Shown piece by piece: positions 34,141 through 46,131 of a DNA stretch of 64,000 nt. The notes beneath the pieces were generated by a model that had not been told where the DNA came from, searched no databases, and worked only from the letters and a program-made list of their open reading frames with translations. Numbering within the stretch: position 1 is the stretch's first letter; the number at the start of each line of letters is the position of its first letter. Origin of the DNA: Hyaloscypha bicolor E (taxonomy: Eukaryota; Ascomycota; Leotiomycetes; Helotiales; Hyaloscyphaceae); the NCBI RefSeq assembly GCF_002865645.1, contig NW_020194637.1, positions 434,001 through 498,000 on the forward strand, read 5' to 3'. Position numbers and translations under genes: made by a program.

Positions 34141-35960
34141 ATGTTTAGAACGGCCGTATAAGTTGATATCATATCTCAGGAAAGATGTGAAATGATTACG
34201 AATTCAACTGTTCGGTGGCATTCAGCTTTTCTGTCAGCTTACACCTTTATCGTCATTCCTCTCGAAGTCCTCCAACCTCACCACGACAGCGTATTTCAGC
34301 ACGCGAGCTTGCCCCACCTTGTAATCGATAATTGTCATCTAATTTCCAAGTCCGTTTAGTTGGGGAGGACGCAGATATCGTTCCCGATTTGATTTTCTCC
34401 AACCGGATATTTGGTATTCGACGGAAATAGCTTTGAGTTTAAATTCCTTCTAGCAAGGAGTTGTGTAGGGCTGTTGTTAGCTCCAGCGCAGTTCGGCACC
34501 ACTGCATCAGCTTACTCTTTATTTTTCTCTTCTATGGAATCGAATCACTTAGATTAGAGGGTGTCCGATATAACTTGACGTTTCTATATATGAAGTTTTT
34601 AAAACCCGTAAATGTAATATTTAGTGGAACGAGCGGTCATAATTAAAAATCGCCCATGTAGCCAAAGCAGTACTTCGTCACAGGCTCACAGTGTTTTCAT
34701 CATCATGACGTTATTTGGGCAAGCACTTAATACAGAGGTCGTGGCATAAAGTATCGAGAATACATGGCATTTTCACCTTTGGTGCTCTACAGGTACGAAT
34801 TTAGGGCAAGAGTTCACTCTAAGCCCTATAACTCCAGGCAGTGCTCCCTAAATCGACGTAAAGAGGCGCTGTAAGAGATTGGCAAGGGATAAGTAGATAT
34901 TCTAGGGTTATAGCGCTATTAGTAGAGCAACTATCGCTTGGACGTTAAACGAGTAGCTATTGTAGGCCTCCTTAGCGATGACTCGCTTATAAGTACAGGA
35001 GAGAAGCCCCAAAAAGGTGGGCAGCCCCAGTCGAAGGCTCATAGACTACCTCTAGGGGAAGGGCCTGGAAATATAGGGCCTTATAGCGAGTTTTCTACCT
35101 TGATCTGTAAGTTAGAGGGTCTAAAAGTCTCCCAATGCCTGTATTCCCGATACTTTATGCCGCAATCTCCATAAATGTATAAAAACAGAGGAACTTCTCA
35201 CTTTGGTCGGCCTTCTGCAAACAGAAAGGGTAGCGCCCAAGGTGCTTCACTGGAGACTTGGGAAGGATAACAGTTGGTTGTTAAACCCGAATCATAGCCT
35301 CCACGGAATCCGTTTCTGTTCGAAAGGTGACCAGCGCTGCTTTATCGACCCCACTAGGCAAGCTAAGGAGATGAGGGGAAGGTGAAAAACGGGTAAGCAG
35401 TGGTGAGCAACGGTGGAAAACCGCAGAGACAGCCGAAGTATGTATTAAGGAGAGAGAGGGGGGGGGGGGGGGGGCAGGTGGGCTCCCTTAAGATCCGGTT
35501 ACACTTTCCTCGTATCGTCTTAGGCGCAGATCCCATTTTAGCTCCGCTGTAGCCAGAATTCCTCCAGAACTAATTTTGGATTACGTATACTTATATACAC
35601 ATTACAGGTAACCTTAACTTAATCTTATTATTCTATAACATCTCTTTAATATTTATAAAGGCAATTTAACATAGTAAGAAATTCAATAGCTCTTAATTTA
35701 CTTGAAGCAATGGGACAAGGCGTAAAGATCTCTATTTCCTGTCTTGTAGAATACAAAGCTGAAGAGAAGAAGAGATAGAGAGAGAAGATAGAAGAGAAGA
35801 AGTACTAGCTAAACCGACTGAAATGCCAGCCTGACAGGTGAAACCAGTCAGGTAATAGCCTACTCCCCATAACGCCAGCCAGTGCCGTCACAATATGAAT
35901 ATAAATATAAATATTTTAATATTATTCCATTGCTTTATAAGTACAAATATAATTCTTTTT
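34141..35960. other. intergenic with one small element and a poly-G tract
   Basis: No gene seen. It contains the third CATAAAG-ended element (34743-35161), a run of 17 G at 35458-35474, a purine microsatellite (AGAGAAGAAG type, 35760-35805) and an AT-rich stretch (35600-35700, 35895-35960). Confidence 0.5.
34743..35161. mobile_element. CATAAAG-ended inverted-repeat element, copy 3 (419 bp)
   Basis: Left end GGCATAAAGTATCGAGAATA; right end reverse-complemented GGCATAAAGTATCGGGAATA. Both continue with CA(T/G)GGCAT-like bases. The interior is unlike copies 1 and 2, so the family shares only its ends. No long open frame; non-autonomous. Target duplication not evident. Confidence 0.65.
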
Positions 35961-38335
35961 TTAAATTACTCCTGTAGTCTCAGTTAAGCTTTGAAGAGGA
36001 AGAGCTAAATTATCGATCCTAGATTCCTGAAGTTCAGGTGATCGGGCAATCTCTTCTTGGTAGAAGCGCAATTGGGCCGACCTTTGTCTCGCTCTCTGAC
36101 TTTTCACTCCCTCCCCTAGAATGACCCTCCCCACCCTCGCACGCACTCCTGATTTCCCAACTTCTATCACAGGCGTCGTCAAGCAGAAGCCGAACTGGAT
36201 AAGGAATTCCACCATAGCATAGAGCACCGCTCCACGAGCACGACTCGCTTCGGTGGTTCCGACCTCGAAATAAAAATAGGGATTCGAGGCCCCATCTCCA
36301 GTAACAAACCACTCGAAGAACTTTTGTGGTCCATCGGTAGACGAAACCAATGTCATGCCCTTCTCTGCACCCCATTTCTGAAGCCGTGATTTGAGAATCG
36401 TTTCGGCTCTTTTCTTGAACCCGGCGATCTTCCCGGCTGTTGACCATATCGTGACTTGACGAAGTCGCCTAAGCCGGCGTTTGTATATGACAGCAAGCCC
36501 CAAGCGTCCAGCAGTCACATCCCAAATCCCCTCTGCCCACCGATCAGCCTCATTATCTATGCCTGGCCAGGTTTCCGGGACCATGTAATCAGGCGGTGCA
36601 TTCCCCACATTGGCAGGCAGGCCCTGAGAAAAAGGTCTTGTTCGAGAAAGGGCATTCGCGATAATGTCTGAAGCTCCAGCAGGCCCCAGATAGTGGGTAA
36701 GCATTGTGGTAATAATAACCAGAGATTTTAGCAGCTGCACAGTTCGAAATTCGTGGTCGTGAAGTAAACAGCTCTGGTCGGCGATCTGAGCAAAGTCCGG
36801 CGTGACCATGTCTAAGTCCAATACCCCTAACAACAGACACATCTCTTTGCTAGCAAGAGTCCATACCTTAGGATTGATTCCCGAATTTTCTTCTACATTT
36901 TTGTATTCGACGGTTACTGCTCCAGTCCATTTTGAATCCCACATCCTCTCCATGTGACCAGATAGCATGCCGTACTGTCGCTTATTTGCAGAGATATATG
37001 CCTTTATGTGCGAAATCGAAGTCAGAATATCAGATGGTTTGTTCGTGACCGCATCAAGCATGCACCTCTCGACGAGATCTCCTGGCTCCAGTGACGGCTT
37101 CAAAGGTTGGCCGCCCCAGAGCTGAGAGAAATTCGTAGACGTGAGAAGGGTCTTCAGCTGAGCCTGAAGCCCGAGAATGATTTTCTACGCCCCAATCAGT
37201 ACGTCTTCAAATCTCATACGGATGGGGGGAAGTACCTGGAGACTTTGATATACAGTCATGAGATTACACAACACAAACGTGACGGCATTGCTTTGCTCCT
37301 GAACACGCTTTCTCTCTTTTTCGCTCCGCGCCTCGATAGCTTTCATGACCAACTCTTTTAATTTGTTATTTTCTCGAAGCATGTCTTGCCGCAATTTCAA
37401 CATAGCCTGCATCACCTCCCCGAACTCCCTACGGAGAGTGTCGTGCTCAGATCTCGAAGCCGCATCCATTGATTCCAGAGCTTTCTTAACATCCATGTGC
37501 GCTTCTTTCTGCGTTGACACAATGGTACTAGTTGTTTGCTCATGCCTCTCATCCGCCCTGGCGCTTTCAACTAATATGGAATCGTAGAGAGACTCGGTGT
37601 TTTCCAAAATAGCTTCAGATACTGACCTCGATTGGTCTTCGAGAGAATTGAGTGCTGATATGAACTCTGCCTGTGTTTCCTTTTGTTTCGATACGATTGT
37701 AGTTGCTGTTTGGGCGTGCCTCTCGGCAGACTTTGCACTCTCCGAGGCCATCGTATCGCGAAGGGAGTAGTGATTTTCGGACAAAACCTCGAACAACATT
37801 TTCGCATGCCCGTCGAGGGAGTCGAACCGTGCGGACTGCTCCGTAGATGTAACATCAATATGACACCTAGCAAAATTAGCTTTTCAATTCATTAGGAACT
37901 TCCGATTGTAACCAACTTCAGGTCCACAAGCACATGAAATTGTATCTCATCGCGATACCCCTCCAACCTCCGTTTCATATCCTCCACACGCTTCTTCCCC
38001 CACATCGCCTTTAATGCCTTTCTCGAGCTCTTGATTCTGCTCTTCTTACCATCCGCTTTCATCCCCTTCAATGCGTCCGACAGCTCCTTCGCCACGATCG
38101 TGCATTGCTCACAGATACAGTCAAGGCTGTTATTTCCAGTCGCTGCCCCCGCAGACGCTGCAAGCTTCACAGCCACCTCGGTAATATCCTCAGTGAGGAC
38201 TCCGATCTCGATATGCTCTACCAGAGCTCCATTGGACGAGTTGTGAATCTCGCGCGCTTTGGAGACAGCCTTCACCCCAAGGTCCAGGAATTGGATGACA
38301 TTTGCTGCCACGCCTAGAGCGGTTATCGGGTCCAT
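35961..38335 (-). CDS. protein with STAND/NLR-type N-terminal domain and coiled coil
   Basis: Three exons (38335-37917, 37866-37236, 37184-35961) join in frame to 757 aa; introns are 50 and 51 nt. The N-terminus, MDPITALGVAANVIQFLDLG, is the classic start of the helical domain found before NACHT/NB-ARC in fungal STAND (NLR-like) proteins and in some ankyrin proteins. Residues about 150-340 are charged, with repeated blocks (SESAKSAERHAQTATTIVSK and VESARADERHEQTTSTIVST) predicting a long coiled coil. The last 400 residues form a globular region I cannot assign. There is no Walker A motif (GxxxxGKS/T), so this is not an NTPase switch. A role as adaptor or signalling partner in cell death or immunity is inference only. 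Confidence 0.75.
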
Positions 38336-39401
38336 TATGTCCGCTCGCGAGGAGCATTATTCGGGGAAATTGATGGGTGGGATCAAGAAAGGAAAGAGTA
38401 TAATCATTCTTACACTACGTAAAGGAAGAGAAGATTAATTGAAGGAAAAGCTGTTGGGTTTGGGGTAGAGCCTCGTCCTACGTAAGCCACATTATGCACG
38501 TCGATACTCACAACCGCTTCGGGTGCAGGAGAGCTGAATAAAAAGAAAAATATATTCATGTCACTCTGGATGCCTGCGTTGCAAGGTTTCGGGTAAGGTT
38601 CTAGTTAACCTTTCCAGTATCCAGACATTAGGTAAATCAAGGGGTTACTTCCCAAACCGTACTACTGCTGCAAGTCACTGCGAGGCTGTGAAGCCGCATC
38701 AATGCCAAAGGAGCCACCTGCCAGACAATCGCGCGTGCCATTGGTCCGAGAAGACTTCTCAGGAAATAGAGATGTGCAGCATACCAGATTCATAAGAGAC
38801 TCGAGAAAATTTCCAATCCGCTAGTATATTCAGAACGCTTACTGAGGCCATTTGCGAGTTAGAGGACAAAACGCGAGTTTTTTTTAACAGAAAATCAGAA
38901 AATCAAAACTCGCTTCCGCGTTTTGTCCGCTAGCTAGCTATTGGGCCTCAGTAAATCGCGGGGGATCGCAGCTTATGAATGGTGGAAATTAGCTCCTCAC
39001 TAGTGGGAACTATCCGAGGGCTGGAAAGGGGGGGTATAACACGTGATGCTGGAGACTCCCAACCCACGTGTTCCCCTCTCTTCCACTAGCGAACAAAGCC
39101 AAGGGATACAGGTCTGTTGATAAGTTCCATGGTTTATTGGCTAGAGTAATTCCATGGTCTGAGTAACCGCCGTTTCATAATAAAGTACCTCGTATGAAGA
39201 CTAGAATGACTTTCACATCTCTCCTTTGGACTGCGCAATATATGGATGGGCAAGGATGGCGCGGCAGAGATCGACTGACCTTAGAAAGGAACTCGCTCCA
39301 TTTTCTTATTTCTGGAATCATGCGAGTTAAGCCGTTCATTTCGCAATTTCTTCCAACAAAACCAACCCCCAAGCTTGGAAGTTGCTCCAAGGTTCTGCCC
39401 T
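38336..39401. other. intergenic with one small palindromic element
   Basis: Promoter of the STAND-like gene and the 3' side of the beta-lactamase-like gene. Apart from the element at 38842-38951, no feature seen. Confidence 0.45.
38842..38951. mobile_element. 110-bp palindromic MITE with TA target
   Basis: The ends CTGAGGCC / GGCCTCAG are flanked by TA on both sides (38840-38841, 38952-38953). Further in, GGACAAAACGCG on the left pairs with CGCGTTTTGTCC on the right, and GCGAGTT with AACTCGC. The centre is an A/T run. Palindromic form and TA flanks fit a Tc1/mariner-class MITE. No coding capacity. Confidence 0.65.
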
Positions 39402-40577
39402 CAACCGAACCTCCCCCAAGCCCCCCTGAAAAATTCCATTGTCAAGTCCACCGTCTTCTCATCATCCACCGGCAGCAACTGCGTTGCAAAAACCATCCCC
39501 AGTCTCTTCTCTTTATGATGGCCCAAATAAAATTCGGCATCCCATTCCAAGTCAACGACCCCTCTGGCATGCCCGAAAGCGGCAACTCCCCCTCAACAAC
39601 TAACGCCCCCAAGCTATGATTAACGGGAACCTCCTTCATTCCCGCAGGAACCCCCGCCGGCGCCGCATAGTTCTCAGTCTCCCCTCGAACAGAAGCCAAC
39701 GCCGCACTACCCTGCCCAAACTGCCCCTCAAAAAAACAAATCCTTCATCTCCCTCCCCAACACCTTAGACTCTTCTCCCAACAATTCCGCAAACAACTTA
39801 CACAAATCAGGCACACTAGTCACCAACCCATAGACCTGTCCATCAGCAGGGACCAAAACCTCTCCTTTCCTTGCCACCATCTGCAAAACCCTTTCCGTGA
39901 TATCAGGGCGGTCTTCCGGGAAGTACGTCGAGCTGTCCATCCCCAACATCCCAAAAACCTCCTCCTCAATGTACCGTCCCAGCGGCCTCCCGAGAATGCG
40001 TGAGATAAGAGCGCCCGTCCACTCAATACTAGCACCATAACACCACCCCTCGCCCGGCTCAAAAAGTAGCGGCGTAGTGAAATCTCCTTCTTTCGGCTCC
40101 TTCCCCTTCAAAAATTGGGGATGGTAACTCCCCTCCACTTTCTCCCCTCTGGACTTTCTCCACTCCTGGATCACCTTCTCATCTTCGACACAGAGACCGC
40201 TGGAATGGCTTAAGAGGTGACGGAGAGTGATTTCCTTTTTCGGTGGCGTGAGGGTTCGAAGAGATACTTAGAGACGGGTTCGTCGAAGGTGAGGAGACCG
40301 CGCTCGACGAGTTGGAGGGCGGCGATGTGCGTGATGAATTTGCCGGCTGAGCCGAGGAAGAAGGCGCTGTTCGCGTCGATGGGTGGAGAGGAGGGGAAAA
40401 GTGATTGGGAGCCGGAACGTTGGTGGTAAAGGACTGTGCCTGGCGGGGTCAGTCACGTTCTGAGATGTGAGGAAAGGAAAGTTTGCCTTTGGCGTTCACG
40501 ACTGTCGTGATCACGCCGAGGATTTGTGCGTTGGGTGGCGCTGTTGCTTCAGCTAGCTTGGATTCGAATGGTTTCAT
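39402..40577 (-). pseudogene. beta-lactamase-like serine hydrolase with three frame breaks
   Basis: Class-C-like hydrolase fold: SAGK (Ser-x-x-Lys nucleophile) in FFLGSAGKFITH, LRHLLSHSSGL, the Tyr motif WCYGAS, and C-terminal LGMVFATQLLPVDDEKTVDL. The reading changes frame three times: at GGG 40252-40254, at seven A 39730-39736, and at CCC 39522-39524. Each time one base added to or removed from a homopolymer restores the protein (LFEP to TPPKKEITLRH; KDLFF to EGQFGQGS; FIW to HHKEKRLG). Exon 1 (40577-40487) and exon 2 join through a 47-nt intron with a GC donor. Whether this is a dead gene or assembly error is open. Fungal relatives include polyketide-cluster esterases; none of those genes is nearby. 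Confidence 0.75.
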
Positions 40578-41033
40578 TGTGATTTTGGGTTCAGCTTGTA
40601 TACTCGATTTTGATATTGAGTACATTCAGTCAACTGTTGAAGGCACTTTGGAGAAGATATTCTAAATGGATCAGACCTATTTTTGTTGGGGGGAGACGGG
40701 TTTGATATATTTCGGACATTTGGTTGCTGACGGATTGTTTTGCAACAGGGGGGGTTTCAGGGTAGGGGCTCAAAAGCGCTACTGGTAGGGAGGCACCGCC
40801 CGACACATGAGTGCGGAGCCGCCCCAAACAGCGGAACACATTGCTTGGAAATAATGCTGCTGAACATTGGATTTATTTTGATAGAAGATGTAAATATACC
40901 AGTGGCTGCAACCGCAAGAAGGCCCTGTTCGAGTGTCTTCTGGGTTTGATATGCTCCACAGGCCCAAACAACAGCAAGGAACAATTAGATATTACTGTGA
41001 CATCTGGTAATTCAAGTCTATGTTAGGCTAACG
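40578..41033. other. intergenic, no gene seen
   Basis: About 450 bp between the start of the beta-lactamase-like gene and the 3' end of the sedolisin gene. No feature recognised. Confidence 0.4.
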
Positions 41034-43388
41034 CTAGACTGCCATCAGAACCTTTAGCAAAACAGGGAAATTTGGAGAGCTAAGAATAGTCAGTCAGCGA
41101 ACTTCGATGAGAGTTCCCAAGCACTTACCCAAGGCCAGTAACGGGATCCCATCCAGGAGCCGCTGGGAAACCAGGCGAGCCGCATCCAGGGTTACTACCA
41201 ACAGTGATATCGGTGAATGCCTCTGGGTGTTGATACTGCAAAGCTCCATGTCAGCATTGGTCTCAATGCACGAGGCAGGATTCAGCCAAAAGGACAAAAC
41301 TTTACCAGAATCGGATGAATGAACCCAACAGGGCCTTTACCAGCCTCAATACGCGCTTCGTTGACAAGAGTCAAGACCGCGCCCCAAACAGGCGAAGCGA
41401 GGGATGTTCCGCCCACCAACCACCACGATCCATTGGAGTAAACAACCTGGCGATCACCAACAGCACCGACATCCGGGTATGCACGCCCACCGTGATGGTA
41501 AACACCGCCTGTAACGCTGCTGAAGTTACCATTCTCAACGAAATGGTGATATCCACTGAAACCAAGAGTCTTCTCCACCTGGTCAAAGTAGGCAGAAACA
41601 GCATCGCGCTGGTAATCTGGGATTCCAAAGACATTGGAGAAGCCACCGCCGCTAGGGAATCTTCGAGTAGCAATCTCGTTCAGTTTCTCGCCTGGGGTAG
41701 GGGGAACCGAGGCGTCGAAGCGGTCCCATTCTGTACTACCAACTGAGAGCACGTACGGGCAAGTGCTGGCGAAATCTGGGTCAAAGATCTTGCCATCTTC
41801 ACCCCAGCAGGTATCTGGGCCAACACCGGAATCGCCAGAAGACATAACAATGGTCGTTCCTTGCAGAGCGAGCTTCATCCATTCGTTGCACTGGCGCTTG
41901 ATGTAGAAGTCTGGAAGGCCGGACTCGTCGGCGCCGTATGAGATCGAGATCACGTTGGTTGGCTTGTAGACACCGCACTGGAGCGCACCTTTATATCCAC
42001 CAGGGTTTGGATCGGGGTAGGCTGGATCAACGCATGCTGGATCCGTGCAATCGCCTGTCTCGCCGAAGGCGCTGTAGGTGCAGTAGCTACCGTCGATGGC
42101 ATCGAGGAAAGTGTTCCAGAAACCCGTGAAGTTGCCAGTTGACTCATAGTACTCGTCATCTTCTTGGTAAAGAACAAGTCCCTGGGGGTAGATCAGTGGC
42201 CACGCAGAGTCGAAGTCCAAGGGAGCTTCGAGATCGATGGGAACAAACTCCGTTGTGTCTTCGATCGCTCCAATAGCACCGTCGATTAGATCCTCCTCGG
42301 GATAAGTTCCATTGGGTATATGACTAAAGCTATATTAAAGAGGGCTCAAGAGCATCAAAGCTGAGGCTCTCTTACGGGTAAAGAGTGCTGAAGTAGATAT
42401 CAAGATCCTTTCTGCTGTAGTGAACATCAAGAGACTCAAAGATGCCGAGCTTGTTGCCAGGTGCAGCCGTGGTGGCGTCTGGAATGTCATATTGAACTGA
42501 AGGAAAGGCGTCAGATACGGATATTCACATAAACACTTGAAAACACGTACCTCGCGTGCAATCAGCGGTAACATAGATGTCACAGACGCTGGAGTTTGGG
42601 TGCGGGAATCCAGGAAGCTTGGTGATGAGTGGTTTCGCAATCACTTTCGAGTCTTCACGCTTGGCGTGGCGCGTAGCCTTGATGTTTCTTTGCCGGAGTC
42701 TGGTACCAGGAGTAATGTAGTCAATGTGCTCTTGAATGTGGGAGGGCACGTGATAGGCTTCAGTCGAAATGTCATGAGATCCTGAGGCGTGCTCCCAAAC
42801 GTAGAACTCGGCGATGAGGAGGTCTTCGACCTCGGAGGTTGCTGCATCGAATTGGATCCACTTGAGCGGGGCTATTAGCTACACAATCCGGAAGGTTAAT
42901 GGCAAGATGGAGAGAATTACCTGTTTGTTGGCAGAGACTGCGACGCGATCCGCGCTGATTCCAGATTCGGCAAGCCATTCGAGGACGATGTCGGTTGTCG
43001 ACTGTTCAGGGGCGAAGAAATCAACAATCTCTTCCGGAGTCATATGCTTTCCGTAGTTCTCAGATCCAGGAGTCGAGCTTGCATGGAAGTCAGCCAAATT
43101 CTGTCTCCATACGAGAATCAGTTCTTACATCTCCATGAGTTTGTCATGGCCAGCCTCGAGGTTGCACTGCTTCAGACCAATGCGCATGGGCAAAACTTGG
43201 TGGTCTGGAACTTTGCTTCTCTTTTGCCATTGTCCCTCCCAGTGAGGCAAGTGACGCTCGTGAAGGGCGTGTGTTACAGGAACTTCACACTTTCGCTGAA
43301 CCCCAGCAACCTCGTAGGTGATAGGGCTGGCAACGGTCTGAAGCACGAGTCCACCGGCTAATGCTGCCACAAGAGAATGGAGCAACAT
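41034..43388 (-). CDS. secreted sedolisin (S53) serine-carboxyl peptidase
   Basis: Seven exons (43388-43129, 43077-42921, 42860-42551, 42496-42376, 42323-41306, 41235-41129, 41079-41034) join to 672 aa; introns are 49-70 nt. A signal peptide (LHSLVAALAGGLVLQTVAS) is followed by a pro-domain containing the activation motif NYGKHMTPEEI. In the catalytic domain, EAPLDFDSAW carries the Glu/Asp pair, SSGDSGVG the oxyanion Asp, and GGTSLASP the nucleophilic Ser. The calcium-site region GWDPVTGLG lies near the end. The pro-domain is removed at acidic pH and the enzyme releases tripeptides or cuts proteins outside the cell. The long insertion before VISISYGA is family-typical. Confidence 0.92.
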
Positions 43389-46131
43389 AGCGGGTCGCTC
43401 GTTTCACGTCTCCTTTTCTGGGCGGAGGGGATTGAGAGGAACTGAGGGGAAGAGCAAACTTCTGCAAGGAGCTTGAGGAAGGAGTCAGCCATACTTATAC
43501 AAACTTCCTTTCAACATTTGATTATTCTGCCCATCGTTGACCAATGCCTGCGGGTTTACCCATCCGAAAGAGCAGGTTGAGATCCATTTTCGCGCATGAC
43601 TTCGGGTCTTGCGGTGGCGGCGGGATGCTAGACCTGGGAGATAAGCTTTAATAGGAAGCAGGAGGGGGGATCTCCAAGCATACCCAATGGTTTAAGGGGC
43701 TGAGTAGCCCTGAAGGGAAGCTTGTTTGCTCGGTAAAATCACGTTTTAACCCCTGTTGCCCATGGTTTTCGCGTCTTGGGATTTCTGGATCTTGCAATAG
43801 CTGTATTGGGACATAGTCTGCCAATTCACGGCAAGAGTATGATGCTTGCCTTGCACAAGGCTGCGCATAGTCTGCATGTCCACCAGTAAATTAGTTGCGA
43901 TTTTTAAGGCCAGGTAGTGGAACACCTGCCAGTTTGAGTTGTAGTTGACTTTGTTGGGGCCTCGAGGAATCTTCTGGACCGACGTGTGATTGCTGCCGTG
44001 AGGTGCGACCTTCTCGATGCGGCCTAGATGATCAATTGCCTCACCCCGCTTGGACAGCGAAGGCATAATTAACCCCTGGGGAAAATCTCATGCAAACCGA
44101 CATCTGGTATTTGGAAGATTAAAACGGGCTTGATATAGACGCGCGATAGGGTTGACGTTGGGCCCACAAATCGCAAGCTGCTGTGGTCTCTATAAGAGTG
44201 GGTTGTTGGTTAGCTGGGCTGATATCCAATCGTGTGAGATTCCAACGACCAATGGGTCCTGCGATTGGTTGATTCTTGCATTTGCAATTTCGCAGTGCAT
44301 CCTATCCCGACTGCAGTTAACGTGATGATTCCATAACTATGAGTTCAGCGTACTGCCAGTGTCCAGGAAGTTTGATGAGGATAGTTTCAACCGCCACATA
44401 TGGGGTGAGAACGGGGGTGTCGATCGCGGAGCGGCCGCTCTCAGGTCCGTGTAAAATTAGGGATGGGAAACCCTATCACGCAGACTTATATCACCAGTCA
44501 CCTGGTCTTTGGATCGCAGCGCGAGGGATCCGAATTTTCGATGTTCGCTGGCAATTTCTTACGATTAAGTTGCTGATCGCTATATGAATACAATTCACAC
44601 GGAGACCCGAAAGTTAAGTCTAGGATTGGGATGGTACTCCATCGAGTACCTGATAGGCCAAGCAGGAACACCAGTCGCCTTCCTTTTGTAGCCCACTTTC
44701 AAGAGGCTAGAGCCCACGGGGCGGTCGATAGCACCTGCAAGAAACTCTCCTATTTGTCAAAGATGAAGATGTGTGCTGGCTGTCAAGGAACAATTTGCTG
44801 CAACGGTCTCTGAAACCAGCGGAACCCGATCCAAGGTCGTCCGGTCTAGAATACGATTCGTTTTGTTCGATAATATTTACTATCAGCTGCAGGAAGAGTT
44901 AAAAACATCAGAAAGTGCTCTTTTCTTCGGACCCTGAGAGCTGACAGACCCAGGAAACGTGAGCAATGAAGTCATTAACCACACCGAAAGAAAGTGTCGC
45001 CGTGAGTCTGCTTTCCGGCCAACATCCAAGTTTAGCATCGTGGCTGTTGAGTACATAGGGCCATTATCCCTTGTCTTTTCGTTGGCGAGTTGACGAAGAG
45101 AGAGAGCGGGTTCATATTTATCGGCCGCATTCGACAGGACTTGCACTATTTGGAAAATCGTCAATGAAATCGTGTCATGGTGGCATATGGGGAACCGGGC
45201 TCTGGAAAGTTCGCAACAAAATAAGGGTGGCTAGTGGCCTCGGCCCATCAACACAATCTCTGCCTCCCCTTTGCCTCGCCACCCTGACCTCGAACCAACC
45301 CCTTTCCATTACAAACATATTCCCCGGTTCCAAAGTCTTGACATCCAGGATTCCATCCAATGGGCCATTTTCGTTTCCCCTTCTCGTTCTGTGGTTTGGC
45401 TTAAACAAGCCTGACCTTGTATAAAGTTTTGTTTATTGGTCAATCCGCACCTGGCGATCACAATGCCGTGGCTTGTTCCCATCTGTCGCTTCATGGAAGG
45501 GTTAATCCATAAACTTGACCGAGTGTCCCATCTCAGCCCGGCTAGGTTCAGCTCTCTTTCCGCTTGGTGACCTGACGCTACTGGATAAGCTTCTCTCGAC
45601 TCCTGCAAGCACGCGAGATGTTCGTGTAGACCGGAACAAAACTCCTACACTTGCGTGAAAAACACAGCAACATGGAGCTTATGGATGGGTTTGAAAATTT
45701 CTAACAAAAATCAATCCAAGGGCGGGGGCGGGGGGGGGGGGGGGGAAGAAGAATGATAGAGCATGCAGCTCACCATTTTGGAGAGCGCTTGCTCCCATGC
45801 ATCCGCTCTCTGCAGATATGGTAGAACCGTAAGAATGCCGAATGGAAAGGACAAACCACCGGCGAGAGCCTTGCTCTCCGGATTGCTGCTTCCCATCGAG
45901 CACACTCGTATCCGTGTCAAGTGTTTGCATCACGCTCCCGCTTCATTGCGCCCAACCACAATCACAGGCCTCCAGTATCTACGCAAGTCACGGACATTGA
46001 TTCGGATCAACGGGTATGCTGGCTTTCTCATATGATACAATGCCAGCTTCGATTCCACCACCAGCCCAATGCTTCCATCTCCATGTCTATACTTCCACAA
46101 TCGCTCCGCCTCTCCGGCAATCCATCCTCCT
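43389..46131. other. long intergenic region
   Basis: No gene I can support across 2.7 kb. A 106-residue minus-strand frame (44066-43746) has coding-like composition but no recognised family. A poly-G tract of about 15-17 lies near 45730-45745. A 5S-like phrase near 44600 was considered and rejected. Confidence 0.45.
43746..44066 (-). CDS. hypothetical short protein, doubtful
   Basis: Open frame of 106 codons starting MPSLSKRGEAIDHLGRIEKV, without signal peptide, membrane helix or motif. It contains a fairly balanced composition (VFHYLALKIATNLLVDMQ) that could be a helix. Nothing else supports transcription, and it may be chance. Confidence 0.2.
   Translation of the reverse strand: MPSLSKRGEAIDHLGRIEKVAPHGSNHTSVQKIPRGPNKVNYNSNWQVFHYLALKIATNLLVDMQTMRSLVQGKHHTLAVNWQTMSQYSYCKIQKSQDAKTMGNRG

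Noticed and set aside
44600..44680. 5S rRNA-like phrase (AAGTTAAGTCT, TGGGATGGTACT)
   Set aside because: The match is to a few plant/bacterial-like words only. The conserved fungal 5S ends and internal control region are absent, and no closing helix can be formed.
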